Source: Sphingomonas_E sp042693015 (GTDB taxonomy: Bacteria; Pseudomonadota; Alphaproteobacteria; Sphingomonadales; Sphingomonadaceae). From it: a stretch of DNA of 64,000 bases. Shown here piece by piece: positions 24,953 through 32,844 of the stretch. The position numbers and the translations under genes were made by a program. Position 1 is the first letter of the stretch. Every line of letters begins with the position of its first letter. Under the pieces are notes generated by a model that searched no databases, was not told the origin of the DNA, and was given only the letters and a program-made list of their open reading frames with translations. The DNA lies in assembly GCF_042693015.1 (NCBI RefSeq), contig NZ_CP170544.1, positions 3,534,001-3,598,000 of the forward strand. The letters are read 5' to 3'.

Positions 24953-24978
24953 GACTGAGAGACCTTCGCGCTCCCGCT
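24953..24978 (+). promoter_or_regulatory. 26-nt leader box, copy 2
   Basis: Identical to 22225-22250 over 26 bases and located 17 bases before the ATG of the intact mini-gene. Confidence 0.4.
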
Positions 24979-24995
24979 CGTAGTGGAGTCGCGTC

Positions 24996-25232
24996 ATGGA
25001 TGTCCCATATTTTACCCATCGGCTCCGGACTGAATTAGCAGCCGCAAATGCGGCGGCGCATTCTTCCGTGCGCATCGTCCACGAACGTCTGGCAAAAGCC
25101 TACGCAGCCCATCTGGACCGGAACAATCCTGCTCGCGATGCGCTGAGGCCTAGGCTTCCTGAACCGCAACGAACCCGGCTCAATCCCGCGATCGACCGAT
25201 GGGAGAATGAGGGAGGCCGTCGCGCTGACTGA
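24996..25232 (+). CDS. Mini helical protein, paralog B copy 2 (78 aa)
   Basis: Starts MDVPYFTHRLRTELAAANAA and contains RIVHERLAKAYAAHLDRNNP, the two-helix core shared with proteins at 7741, 49247 and 63393. The tail (LPEPQRTRLNPAIDRWENEG) is specific to this pair. GGAG eight bases before the ATG. Near-identical to the disrupted copy at 22252-22503. Highly charged, no Cys, no membrane segment. Confidence 0.65.
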   Translation: MDVPYFTHRLRTELAAANAAAHSSVRIVHERLAKAYAAHLDRNNPARDALRPRLPEPQRTRLNPAIDRWENEGGRRAD

Positions 25233-25289
25233 TCTTTTGTCGCTTATGCGAGTGCAGTTGGTGATCGTGGGGGATCGCCAGCGCCGGTT

Positions 25290-25323
25290 GTGACCCATCG
25301 TCTCTTCGCGGCCGATGGGTCAC
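25290..25323 (+). terminator. Hairpin after mini-gene copy 2
   Basis: GTGACCCATCG (25290-25300) pairs perfectly with CGATGGGTCAC (25313-25323) around a 12-base loop. Same position relative to the gene as 22561-22597. Confidence 0.6.
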
Positions 25324-25567
25324 TTCTCGCCTCCCAATTCGGCTACGAGCAACAGCACCAATTGAGGTGTGGGGCGCGCCAACCGCTGCCTCGCCGGGCA
25401 CCCGTCGGCGGCCCCCCTGCGTCGGCGGGTGCTTGAAATTGGCTGTCCCGATCAAGGGCAACCCTTACGGCTTTGTCGCGACGGCTGTGGGAGCCGAAGG
25501 ATCCTCTAGCGGTTGGATCGCGATCGTCGTTGCACACTTACGAGGCTGAGCTGAGCGATATGTCCGA

Positions 25568-26668
25568 ATGACACCTGTATTGCGCCTCGTCGCTGGATGG
25601 ACCAGCGTAATTATCTTCCTCCTGATTGGCGACGCGATGATCGCCGGTACACATCCGCTCGGCACTTGCTTCCTGTTCGCATGGTTGCTGGCGGTGATTG
25701 TGTGGGCCGCCTTTGGGGTCGTCCAGGAAGCCGAAGAGATTGCCGAGCGGCTCGGCGAGCCCTTCGGCACCTTGGTGCTGACGCTCTCGATTGTGATCAT
25801 CGAGGTCGCGCTGATCGCCGCGGTGATGCTGGGCCACAACGGCGTTCCTACGCTCGGCCGCGATACCATGTTCGCGGTGCTGATGATCGTGCTGAATGGT
25901 GTCGTAGGGCTATGCCTGCTCATCGGCGGTCTGCGCTATCGTCTGCAGAGCTTCAATCTCCAGGGCGCCGGCGCCTATCTCGCGCTCATAATCCCACTCA
26001 GCGTGATTGCGCTGGTTCTTCCCAATTTCACGACCTCGGCGGTCGGCGGCAAGCTTTCCGTCGTCCAGGCAGCGTTCTTCTCGATGTTCACCATCGCCCT
26101 CTACGGCCTTTTCCTGTGCCTCCAGGCAGGGCGACATCGAGGCTTTTTCGTAGCTGCACCGGGCATTCCCGGCGATGCTGTCGAGCATGCGCTGCCAAAA
26201 CATGTTCGTGCCATAGGCAGCACAGCCAGCCGGATAGTGCTGCTATTCGCTAACATCCTCCCGATCATCATCCTCTCCAAGAGCCTTGCCGCAATACTGG
26301 ATCAAGGCATCACGCAGTCCGGCGCACCACCCGCGCTCGGCGGCATCGTTATCGCCATGATCGTGTTCACGCCCGAAGGAATATCAGCGCTCAAAGCGGT
26401 GGCCGCAAACGAGCTCACCCGCGCGATCAATCTGTGTCTCGGCGCCGCAACTTCGACCCTCGGATTAACGGTGCCGGCGATCCTGCTGATAGGCTTGCTG
26501 ACCGACCAAACGATCGTTCTCGGCCTGTCTTCCGCCAATATGGTGTTGTTGGCGGTGACACTGATGCTGAACACGCTGACCTTTTCCGGCACCAGGACAA
26601 CAATGTTGGAGGGTGCCACGCACCTATCCTTGTTCCTGGTCTATCTGGTACTGGTGTTCAGCCCGTAA
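25568..26668 (+). CDS. chaA: Ca2+/H+ antiporter, ChaA-type
   Basis: 366-residue inner-membrane exchanger of the cation/Ca2+ superfamily. It has about eleven hydrophobic helices and the two alpha-repeat acidic motifs: EAEEIAERLGEPFGTLVLTL in the first half and FTPEGISALKAVAANELTRA in the second, both with the Glu expected to bind the cation. ChaA proteins expel Ca2+ or Na+ in exchange for protons. Length and repeat layout match the ChaA group. It sits in the stress island; no partner gene. A symbol is offered on family resemblance, not on tested orthology. Confidence 0.85.
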   Translation: MTPVLRLVAGWTSVIIFLLIGDAMIAGTHPLGTCFLFAWLLAVIVWAAFGVVQEAEEIAERLGEPFGTLVLTLSIVIIEVALIAAVMLGHNGVPTLGRDTMFAVLMIVLNGVVGLCLLIGGLRYRLQSFNLQGAGAYLALIIPLSVIALVLPNFTTSAVGGKLSVVQAAFFSMFTIALYGLFLCLQAGRHRGFFVAAPGIPGDAVEHALPKHVRAIGSTASRIVLLFANILPIIILSKSLAAILDQGITQSGAPPALGGIVIAMIVFTPEGISALKAVAANELTRAINLCLGAATSTLGLTVPAILLIGLLTDQTIVLGLSSANMVLLAVTLMLNTLTFSGTRTTMLEGATHLSLFLVYLVLVFSP

Positions 26669-26878
26669 CGGTGCAAGGTGCGGGGTGGATTTGGCCGCCG
26701 CCTCGGCGCGTGCAACGCCTCTAAAGGCGCATTTCCGTCGGGCGAGACCCCATATCCACCGTTGAGTCGATCGCGAGCCCGTGGGTCTCTCCCCTGGGAT
26801 TGTAGAGCCGATGCTTTCAAGTGGTTCTCGAACATGCGCGAGCTGAAAATCGGGCAAGGCTCTAACCGCATGCGGGAT

Positions 26879-27739
26879 TCACGAGACCGACACTTCCACA
26901 GTCATGGATTCGAACGCGTTCAGATTTCCAACGTAGCTGCCCGCGACCGGCGCCGCCTGGTCAATGGTTCGGGCGACCGCTACGGGAACAAGGTTAAAAC
27001 CTCCGACCCCGCGATTGGTTGGGTCAAAGGTGATCCAGCCGGCGCCTGGAATATACACTTCTGCCCAGGCATGAGTCGTCCCATCGATTTTCCCGCCCAT
27101 CAAGTCGCCCTCGGGATTATGAAGATAGCCCGAGATAATCCGTGCGCCAAAACCGAGGCTGCGTGCGGCTTCCACAAATAATACGGCAAAATCCCGACAT
27201 GAACCCCATCCCCGATCGAGCGTCTGCAACGGCGTCTGGGTACCTTCCTCATCGCGAGGTTGATAACCGATCCATCCTGGCACGCCCACGCTCAGGTCCT
27301 TGAGCAAGGAAAGCGTGTTGGTGGGGTTGCCGGCTACGAACGCCTGGGCCCAATCGCGCAATCGTCCGCTCGGATCGGCATCAAGCGGTTCAACAAGCGC
27401 GCCGAGGTCGATTCTTTCCTCGTCGGAATAGCGAAAAGGATAGGAGATAGCCGAGGCCGCAATGTCGAAGACCGGCCAGGCGACCGCCTCCAATTCCAGT
27501 TCCGCGACGGTCTCGATGACGAGACGCTCGGTCTTGTCGGTGAATGTCGCTGTGGCGACAGCATTGCCGAAGACGTCGTGCGCCCAGGAGACGATGGCCG
27601 CGGGCGTGATGGTCATGTCGAACGCAACGAGCCTGACGTCGCAGCTTTCGCGGGGGCGCAGCATCAACCGATGGGGCTCCAGGCTCACCGGCTGACGATA
27701 GCGATAAGATGTCCGGTGCCGTATGAAGAGCCGCGCCAT
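26879..27739 (-). CDS. Transglutaminase-like protein
   Basis: 286-residue cytosolic protein with a Bact_transglu_N domain (RLFIRHRTSYRYRQPVSLEP, HRLMLRPRESCDVR) and a transglutaminase-like core. The catalytic triad is visible: Cys in DRGWGSCRDFAVLFVE, His in GTTHAWAEVYIPG, Asp in ITFDPTNRGVGG. No signal peptide. Such proteins act as peptidases or amidases; in many bacteria they lie next to a circularly permuted ATP-grasp partner, absent here. It is the last gene of a four-gene minus-strand run with short gaps (28352 down to 26879). Confidence 0.88.
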   Translation of the reverse strand: MARLFIRHRTSYRYRQPVSLEPHRLMLRPRESCDVRLVAFDMTITPAAIVSWAHDVFGNAVATATFTDKTERLVIETVAELELEAVAWPVFDIAASAISYPFRYSDEERIDLGALVEPLDADPSGRLRDWAQAFVAGNPTNTLSLLKDLSVGVPGWIGYQPRDEEGTQTPLQTLDRGWGSCRDFAVLFVEAARSLGFGARIISGYLHNPEGDLMGGKIDGTTHAWAEVYIPGAGWITFDPTNRGVGGFNLVPVAVARTIDQAAPVAGSYVGNLNAFESMTVEVSVS

Positions 27740-27744
27740 CGGGA

Positions 27745-28005
27745 TCAGGTGCTCGCGAAGCCGCGATCCGGGTTCTCGCTGGACGTTCGATCGCCCTGGC
27801 CCTGCGACACTTGCTCCTTCGCCATGCCTGTCGCAATCAAACGTCGATCAAAGCGTTGCTCGCGTTTGTCGGCGTTGAGGGCCTCCTTTTTCCAACTTGC
27901 GGCCGCCTTCTCGGCAATCAACCGTACATTTGCAAGTGAAGCACCGGCGGCGCGTTCAAGCTGAAGCGCTTCCTGAGCTCGGCAGAAGACAGAGGATGGA
28001 TTCAT
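27745..28005 (-). CDS. Small helical protein, CRxQExL family paralog 2 (86 aa)
   Basis: Starts MNPSSVFCRAQEALQLERAA followed by GASLANVRLIAEKAAASWKK. Shares its first 45 residues pattern with the protein at 24315-24632. The C-terminal part is charged (EALNADKREQRFDRRLIATG) and ends with a Gln/Gly/Ser-rich tail. ATG 28005 has AAAGGAG six bases upstream, the best ribosome site in this operon. Five bases separate its stop from the transglutaminase start region. Confidence 0.65.
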   Translation of the reverse strand: MNPSSVFCRAQEALQLERAAGASLANVRLIAEKAAASWKKEALNADKREQRFDRRLIATGMAKEQVSQGQGDRTSSENPDRGFAST

Positions 28006-28044
28006 GGCGTTCTCCTTTCCCAATAAGACAGGTGTGCTGTGCCA

Positions 28045-28167
28045 TCAGCCCTTGGCCAGAGTGGTGACAATACCCTTCAGGGATGGCTGAGACGCGTTGA
28101 CCTTCGCCGGCGCCAGCTTCTTCGGCTTTCGGGCTTCCTTGTTTCCTCTGCGTTGACTTGTGCTCAT
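28045..28167 (-). CDS. Conserved basic peptide (40 aa)
   Basis: Starts MSTSQRRGNKEARKPKKLAP and ends with NASQPSLKGIVTTLAKG. Lys/Arg-rich and probably unstructured, perhaps nucleic-acid binding. Its ATG overlaps the stop of the gene at 28164-28352 (ATGA), which supports real translation despite the length. Peptides of this type recur in sphingomonad stress operons. Confidence 0.6.
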   Translation of the reverse strand: MSTSQRRGNKEARKPKKLAPAKVNASQPSLKGIVTTLAKG

Positions 28168-28352
28168 GCAGTATCCTTCGGTTGATTGAGGCTCGGCGAC
28201 AAGAGATCTCGCTTTGCCTGGGCGACCGCGTCGCCCAGGTTGGAATATCGCCAGGCCTTGTAGTGGTACTGATCCGCAGGGACGCGGGTGATGCCGAGGT
28301 TAGTCATAAGTTCGGCGGCCTCAATTTCTGTCTGCGCAAGAAGAATGCCCAT
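28164..28352 (-). CDS. Small conserved protein (62 aa)
   Basis: First gene of the minus-strand mini-operon. Reads MGILLAQTEIEAAELMTNLG then ITRVPADQYHYKAWRYSNLG and DAVAQAKRDLL, a compact alpha/beta protein. GAGGAG about six bases upstream of the ATG. The pattern with ADQYHYKAWRY...AVAQAKR is seen in sphingomonad small proteins of unknown function. Lies 86 bases downstream of groEL, separated by the inverted repeat at 28390-28414. Confidence 0.6.
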   Translation of the reverse strand: MGILLAQTEIEAAELMTNLGITRVPADQYHYKAWRYSNLGDAVAQAKRDLLSPSLNQPKDTA

Positions 28353-28389
28353 GTGCTGCTCCTCGATGGATTGGCCCGCCCGCCCCCCG

Positions 28390-28414
28390 GAAAACCGTCG
28401 TCCGGTCGGTTTTC
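28390..28414 (-). terminator. Inverted repeat between groEL and the mini-operon
   Basis: GAAAACCG (28390-28397) and CGGTTTTC (28407-28414), perfect 8-bp arms with a nine-base loop, 25 bases past the groEL stop. On the minus strand it reads as a hairpin ending in TTTTC, so it may end the groESL transcript. Confidence 0.5.
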
Positions 28415-28438
28415 TACGTTGAAGTTCATGTCGACGGC

Positions 28439-30046
28439 TCAGATGCTCGGTATGAGCATATTTTCTTCCCCGCATTCAGCTACCGCGGCCTCAGTCGTGA
28501 TCAATAGTCCGGCAACCGACGCCGCATCCTGCAATGCGGATCGGACGACCTTTGTGGGATCGATCACGCCTGAACGGACCAGATCCTCATATTGCTCGGT
28601 CTGGGCGTTGAAGCCCAAATTCTGGTCGTTGCCGTCGATCAGCCGACCCGCGATCACGCCGCCATCGTGCCCCGCATTTTCGACGATCTGGCGGAGCGGT
28701 GCCTGCAGCGCCTTGCGGACGATATCTATGCCGCGCGTCTGGTCGTCGTTGATCCCCTTGAGATCATCCAGTGCCCTTGACGCATAGAGCAATGCAGTGC
28801 CGCCACCGGCGACAATGCCTTCCTCGACCGCAGCACGGGTTGCATGCAGTGCGTCGTCGACACGGTCCTTGCGCTCCCTGACCTCCACCTCGGTCGAGCC
28901 GCCGACCTTGATGATGGCGACGCCACCAGCAAGCTTGGCCAGGCGCTCCTGGAGCTTCTCCTTGTCATAATCGCCGGTGCTGTTCTCGATCTGCGCATGT
29001 ATCACATCGACCCGACCCTTGATCGTATCCGGAGAGCCGGCTCCATCAACGATGGTGGTGTTGTCCTTGTCGATGATCACGCGCTTGGCGGTGCCGAGCA
29101 TGTCGAGCGTCACATTCTCAAGTTTTGTGCCCAGCTCTTCCGATATGGCCTGGCCCGCCGTCAGGATCGCGATGTCTTCCAGCATCGCCTTGCGGCGATC
29201 ACCGAAGCCGGGTGCCTTGACCGCCGCAACCTTCAGGCCGCCGCGCAGCTTGTTGACGACCAGCGTCGCGAGCGCTTCCCCCTCGATATCCTCGGCAATG
29301 ATAAACAGCGGACGGCCCGATTGAGCCACCGCTTCGAGGATCGGCAACAGCGCCTGGAGGTTCGAGAGCTTCTTCTCGTGGATCAGGACGTAGGGATCCT
29401 GGAGTTCCACCGTCATCTTCTCGGAATTGGTAATGAAGTAAGGGCTGAGATACCCGCGGTCGAACTGCATGCCATCGACCACGTCGAACTCGAACTCCAC
29501 GCCACTGGCTTCCTCGACGGTGATGACGCCTTCCTTGCCCACCTTTTCCATCGCTTCAGCGATCCTGCGGCCAACGATCTCGTCGCCATTCGCCGAAACG
29601 ATGCCGACCTGGGCGATTTCCTCATTGTTGGCGACGGGCTTGGATCGTGCCTTGAGATCGTCGACAATCTTGATGACGGCGAGGTCGATGCCGCGCTTCA
29701 GATCCATCGGGTTGACCCCGGCTGAAACGGATTTCATGCCCTCGCGCACGATCGCCTGCGCAAGCACGGTCGCAGTCGTAGTGCCGTCGCCGGCATGGTC
29801 GTGCGTCCGCGAAGCGACAGCACGCACCATCTGCGCACCCATATTCTCGAACTTGTCCTTGAGTTCGATTTCCCTGGCGACGGTGACGCCGTCCTTGGTG
29901 ATGCGCGGAGCGCCGTAGCCCTTGTCGATGACGACATTGCGGCCCTTGGGGCCGAGGGTCACACGGACCGCATTGGCGATAATATCGACACCACGCACGA
30001 TGCCCTCTCGGGCCTCGCGGGCGAATTTGACGTCCTTGGCCGGCAT
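28439..30046 (-). CDS. groL: Chaperonin GroEL (paralog without GGM tail)
   Basis: 60-kDa chaperonin of 535 residues, the ring-forming ATPase that folds proteins with GroES. Signatures: VTLGPKGRNVVIDKGYGAPR near the N-terminus, the ATP-binding GDGTTTATVLAQAIVREGM, apical-domain APGFGDRRKAMLEDIAILTA, and AAVEEGIVAGGGTALLYASR. The end reads AECGEENMLIPSI and lacks the Gly-Gly-Met repeats that usually finish housekeeping GroEL. Sphingomonads often carry two groEL genes, so this is probably the accessory, stress-linked copy. ATG 30046 has AAGGA ten bases upstream; a TTG three codons earlier is less suitable. Confidence 0.95.
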   Translation of the reverse strand: MPAKDVKFAREAREGIVRGVDIIANAVRVTLGPKGRNVVIDKGYGAPRITKDGVTVAREIELKDKFENMGAQMVRAVASRTHDHAGDGTTTATVLAQAIVREGMKSVSAGVNPMDLKRGIDLAVIKIVDDLKARSKPVANNEEIAQVGIVSANGDEIVGRRIAEAMEKVGKEGVITVEEASGVEFEFDVVDGMQFDRGYLSPYFITNSEKMTVELQDPYVLIHEKKLSNLQALLPILEAVAQSGRPLFIIAEDIEGEALATLVVNKLRGGLKVAAVKAPGFGDRRKAMLEDIAILTAGQAISEELGTKLENVTLDMLGTAKRVIIDKDNTTIVDGAGSPDTIKGRVDVIHAQIENSTGDYDKEKLQERLAKLAGGVAIIKVGGSTEVEVRERKDRVDDALHATRAAVEEGIVAGGGTALLYASRALDDLKGINDDQTRGIDIVRKALQAPLRQIVENAGHDGGVIAGRLIDGNDQNLGFNAQTEQYEDLVRSGVIDPTKVVRSALQDAASVAGLLITTEAAVAECGEENMLIPSI

Positions 30047-30094
30047 GGTCTGCAATTCCTTCTGTTCGGTATGCGGTGGGACTGCTCCGTAGGA

Positions 30095-30382
30095 TCAGCC
30101 GACGATGCCGAGAACGTCGCTTTCCTTCATGATAATGAGGTCTTCTCCATCGACCTTCACTTCCGATCCCGACCATTTTCCGAACAGAACCCTGTCACCA
30201 GCCTTGACGTCGAGCGGCGTGATCGAGCCGTCCTCGGCGCGGATTCCCGTACCCGCGGCGACGATCTCGCCCTCCTGGGGTTTCTCCTTGGCGGTGTCGG
30301 GAATGATGATGCCACCCGCGGATTTCTCGGCGGCGTCGATACGGCGTACGAGCACGCGATCATGCAAGGGACGGAATGTCAT
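30095..30382 (-). CDS. groS: Co-chaperonin GroES
   Basis: 95-residue co-chaperonin that caps GroEL. Starts MTFRPLHDRVLVRRIDAAEK, has the mobile loop SAGGIIIPDTAKEKPQEGEI and ends EDLIIMKESDVLGIVG; all typical. ATG 30382 has GAGGAAA upstream. Precedes groEL by 48 bases, forming a groESL operon. I found no CIRCE repeat in the 110 bases upstream, and no confident RpoH promoter, so regulation is unclear. Confidence 0.95.
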   Translation of the reverse strand: MTFRPLHDRVLVRRIDAAEKSAGGIIIPDTAKEKPQEGEIVAAGTGIRAEDGSITPLDVKAGDRVLFGKWSGSEVKVDGEDLIIMKESDVLGIVG

Positions 30383-30497
30383 GGGGCAGCTTTCCTCACG
30401 CTGGGCCGCGACGAAATCGTCGCTTTCACAAGCGGGGAGCCAGCGCTGCCTATTGCGATCTGGCACTCCGTACAAGCGAGCGCCAACCAGCTCTAGA

Positions 30498-30533
30498 TGG
30501 GGGGCGGGTAGCGATAATCAAGGACGCCCCCCA
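30498..30533. terminator. 9-bp hairpin upstream of groES
   Basis: TGGGGGGCG (30498-30506) and CGCCCCCCA (30525-30533) pair perfectly around an 18-base loop. It is 115 bases upstream of the groES start. May end a transcript coming from the right on the minus strand or be part of the promoter region. Confidence 0.4.
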
Positions 30534-31057
30534 CGCATGAACGAGCGGCGCGGGCAACAAAGCGAGATTCCCGCCATGAAATCTCGCATCTGTGTGATGA
30601 ACGATCATCGTACGCTTGTGATCAGCAGGCGCCGACGGCTGAGGCGCAACATGTGCTCCCGCTTACAGCGCGCAGGAGCAGGCCAGCGGGCTATAATTAC
30701 CTATATCGCCGCCGCCAGATTTCACTCATGCGTGCGGAGGCTGCAAAATCAGGCGAGGCGCGCTGGCCCACGAACAACTTGCGCCCCTGTACGCGGGTGC
30801 AATTGAATTGCACCAGAGCGAGCGTCCGCTGGAATAGCCGCGACCGGCAAGGCTGATTACGCAGACCATCAATTCGACGTCATTTTTGCAGACATGACCG
30901 AAGGGCCGCTTTCGGGCAGCTCGCAAGTCTATCCTAACGTCTCCTTAGGCGGCGGCGGCTGGCAGTGATTCAGCCCGGCCTGTTCCTTGACACCCCTATT
31001 TCGTCGGGAAGCCGACGGTTCGAAGCCAGATGGCGCCGATGCACCCACTTCGATAAA
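30534..31057. other. 520-bp interval, no recognised gene
   Basis: Short frames on both strands lack ribosome sites and family resemblance. Near 30650 a 12-base stretch GTGCTCCCGCTT matches part of the leader box, perhaps by chance. Confidence 0.35.
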
Positions 31058-31332
31058 AATCCACGCGGCGCGAAACGTCGCAAATCCAACACGGAATGGC
31101 TCGCATTGGCAACCCCACGAAGACGGTGTTCAGGTCCGGGACAGTCCCCTGAAGTCAGGGAAACCGGAACACAGCCTCTGGTTTGAAATGCGCTTCGCCA
31201 AGCGAGGTCCGCCATGGACGATTGCGACAATAATAGCCTGACGTTTGGTCTGACGGACGGTGAATTCAAATCATATCTAACATTGGTCATTACAGATCTT
31301 CGAGCCTTCGCGCGCAGCATGTCCGGAGATCG
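31058..31332 (+). repeat. 275-bp block duplicated from 9344-9618 (copy 2)
   Basis: Matches copy 1 without gaps up to the bases GTCCGGAGATCG, after which it switches to unrelated sequence adjoining the SDR gene. Confidence 0.9.
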
Positions 31333-31336
31333 TGGC
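31214..31336 (+). pseudogene. Truncated EcfG-like sigma factor gene
   Basis: First 40 codons of the sigma factor (MDDCDNNSLTFGLTDGEFKS...RAFARSMSGDR) then unrelated codons and a stop. Retains the start of region 2 only, so cannot be a sigma factor. Keeps the upstream sequence, although the palindrome arms have decayed. Confidence 0.88.
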
Positions 31337-31346
31337 CAAAATCCGT

Positions 31347-32126
31347 TCAAGGGCTCGCAAACGGGGGCGCACCGGGCAGCTGGGCATAGTATTTTCCCGC
31401 TGTAGCGCCGCCATCTACAAGAATTTCCGTGCCGGCGCAGTAGGATGATCGATCACTGGCGAGATATAAAACGGCCTCCGCCACCTCCTCAGGCAAGCCG
31501 GCACGTTGAAGCGGAATGTCGTGGTAGATGGCATCGAAGGCTTCGTCTGTCATTGCCGCATCCCGTACCATCGGCGTGCTAATCCCTCCGGGGTGGATCG
31601 CATTGACCCTGATGCCGAGCGGCCCCAATTCCAGCGCTGCCGCCTTCGTCAGGCCGCGCAATCCCCATTTGCTGGCGACATAGGCGGACGCCCCATTGGT
31701 CGCCTTCGTCGCATCGATCGAACAGATATTGACGATCGAACCGCTCCCTTTGGCCGCCATAAAAGGAGCAATCGTCCGGATTCCGATGAATGCGCCGATA
31801 AGATTGACGTCGATGATGGCGCGGAGCTGCTCCGTCGTCGTTTCCAGCAATGCGCTGAAATGGAGAATGCCGGCATTGTTGACGAGGATGCTCGGCGGAC
31901 CGAAGCGAGCGTTTGCCAGTTCCGCCACGCGCGACCAATCATCCTGGTTGGTGACGTCCAGCTTTTCGAACAGGCCGTGCGAACCGGTGCCGATCGGGCT
32001 TGCGATGCCGTCGATCGTGCGATCGGTCGCTATGACGATCGCGCCTTCCCGGTCCAGTCTTGCGGCGATCGCCTTGCCCATTCCGCTCGCAGCGCCGGTG
32101 ACGATCGCGACCCTTCCGTCAACCAT
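31347..32126 (-). CDS. Short-chain dehydrogenase/reductase (SDR)
   Basis: 259-residue classical SDR, an NAD(P)-dependent alcohol/ketone oxidoreductase. Cofactor motif VAIVTGAASGMGKAIAARLD near residue 6, NNAG in ILVNNAGILHFSAL, catalytic Ser in IVNICSIDATKATNG, Tyr-x-x-x-Lys in SAYVASKWGLRG, and PGGISTPMV. Acidic D after strand 2 (IATDRT) suggests NAD preference. Start ATG 32126 has GGAG six bases upstream; the frame is open further back but without features. The C-terminus extends about 20 residues past the usual DGG ending. TetR is divergent beside it and likely regulates it. Confidence 0.92.
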   Translation of the reverse strand: MVDGRVAIVTGAASGMGKAIAARLDREGAIVIATDRTIDGIASPIGTGSHGLFEKLDVTNQDDWSRVAELANARFGPPSILVNNAGILHFSALLETTTEQLRAIIDVNLIGAFIGIRTIAPFMAAKGSGSIVNICSIDATKATNGASAYVASKWGLRGLTKAAALELGPLGIRVNAIHPGGISTPMVRDAAMTDEAFDAIYHDIPLQRAGLPEEVAEAVLYLASDRSSYCAGTEILVDGGATAGKYYAQLPGAPPFASP

Positions 32127-32247
32127 ATTAAATCTCCGCACTTGATGGCCATCGCCGTGAGCGCCGGTACTTGCCTGTCCTTCGGCAAGGGCATATCGAC
32201 CAAACTGAATCTTCGTGGCCAGATATTGACCAAGCGATAGGGACGAA

Positions 32248-32844
32248 ATGACCCGACCGGCCTCTGCTGAGCAAATTCTTGCCGCCGCATCGGATCTCTT
32301 CGCCACGCAAGGCTTCGCGCGAACCACCATGTCCCAGGTCGCGGCCGCCGCCGGCGTGAGCAAGGGGCTGCCTTACGTCTATTTCCCCTCCAAGCAGGAC
32401 CTGCTTGACGGAGTTCACCTCCGAGCGGTGGATCGCTGGTTGAAAGCCACGCTCGCCCATCTTGATACGGATCACGAACCGGCGATCCTGTCGCTCAAGA
32501 AGGCGTTCAAATATTCCATTCTCTATTCGGCTCATGATCCGATTTGCCGCGCAATCATGGCCCAGGACAGCAATGTCATATTGCCTGACAGCGAGCGCGT
32601 CCGCGCCGAGATCCGGCGGTTGAACGATGAAGGCTTCCGCCGCCTGCTTGCGGAAGCGATCGAGGAAGGCAGCGTCCGCGACGATCTCGATCTCGACACG
32701 CTGATCCTGATGTGGCGTGCCACCCACGACACGCTGATCCATGCCCAGAACGACAGATTGTCCTGGGCGCCGAAGCAGAAGAACCTGGAAGACCTTGTCG
32801 ATGGCGCGATCGAGGTGCTGTTCAACGGCATAACGCCTCGCTAG
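32248..32844 (+). CDS. TetR-family transcriptional regulator
   Basis: 198-residue repressor-type regulator. N-terminal helix-turn-helix: AEQILAAASDLFATQGFART, TMSQVAAAAGVSKGLPYVYF, PSKQDLLDGV, the TetR signature. C-terminal ligand domain of seven to eight helices. Divergent from the SDR gene with 121 bases between starts; its 3' end overlaps the EthD gene by 23 bases on the other strand. Probably controls the SDR and maybe the minus-strand accessory genes. Confidence 0.9.
   Translation: MTRPASAEQILAAASDLFATQGFARTTMSQVAAAAGVSKGLPYVYFPSKQDLLDGVHLRAVDRWLKATLAHLDTDHEPAILSLKKAFKYSILYSAHDPICRAIMAQDSNVILPDSERVRAEIRRLNDEGFRRLLAEAIEEGSVRDDLDLDTLILMWRATHDTLIHAQNDRLSWAPKQKNLEDLVDGAIEVLFNGITPR

Larger units (their letters stand above)
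24952..25440 (+). repeat. ~490-bp duplicated block, copy 2
   Basis: Partner of 22224-22718. Contains leader box (24953-24978), intact mini-gene and hairpin. Confidence 0.88.

Noticed and set aside
28844..29725. Plus-strand frame opposite groEL
   Set aside because: Antisense of a fully conserved chaperonin.
30383..30500. CIRCE element upstream of groES
   Set aside because: No TTAGCACTC-N9-GAGTGCTAA or close variant found.
30987..31241. Plus-strand frame across the second sigma duplication
   Set aside because: Different frame from the sigma remnant, changes are not synonymous between copies.
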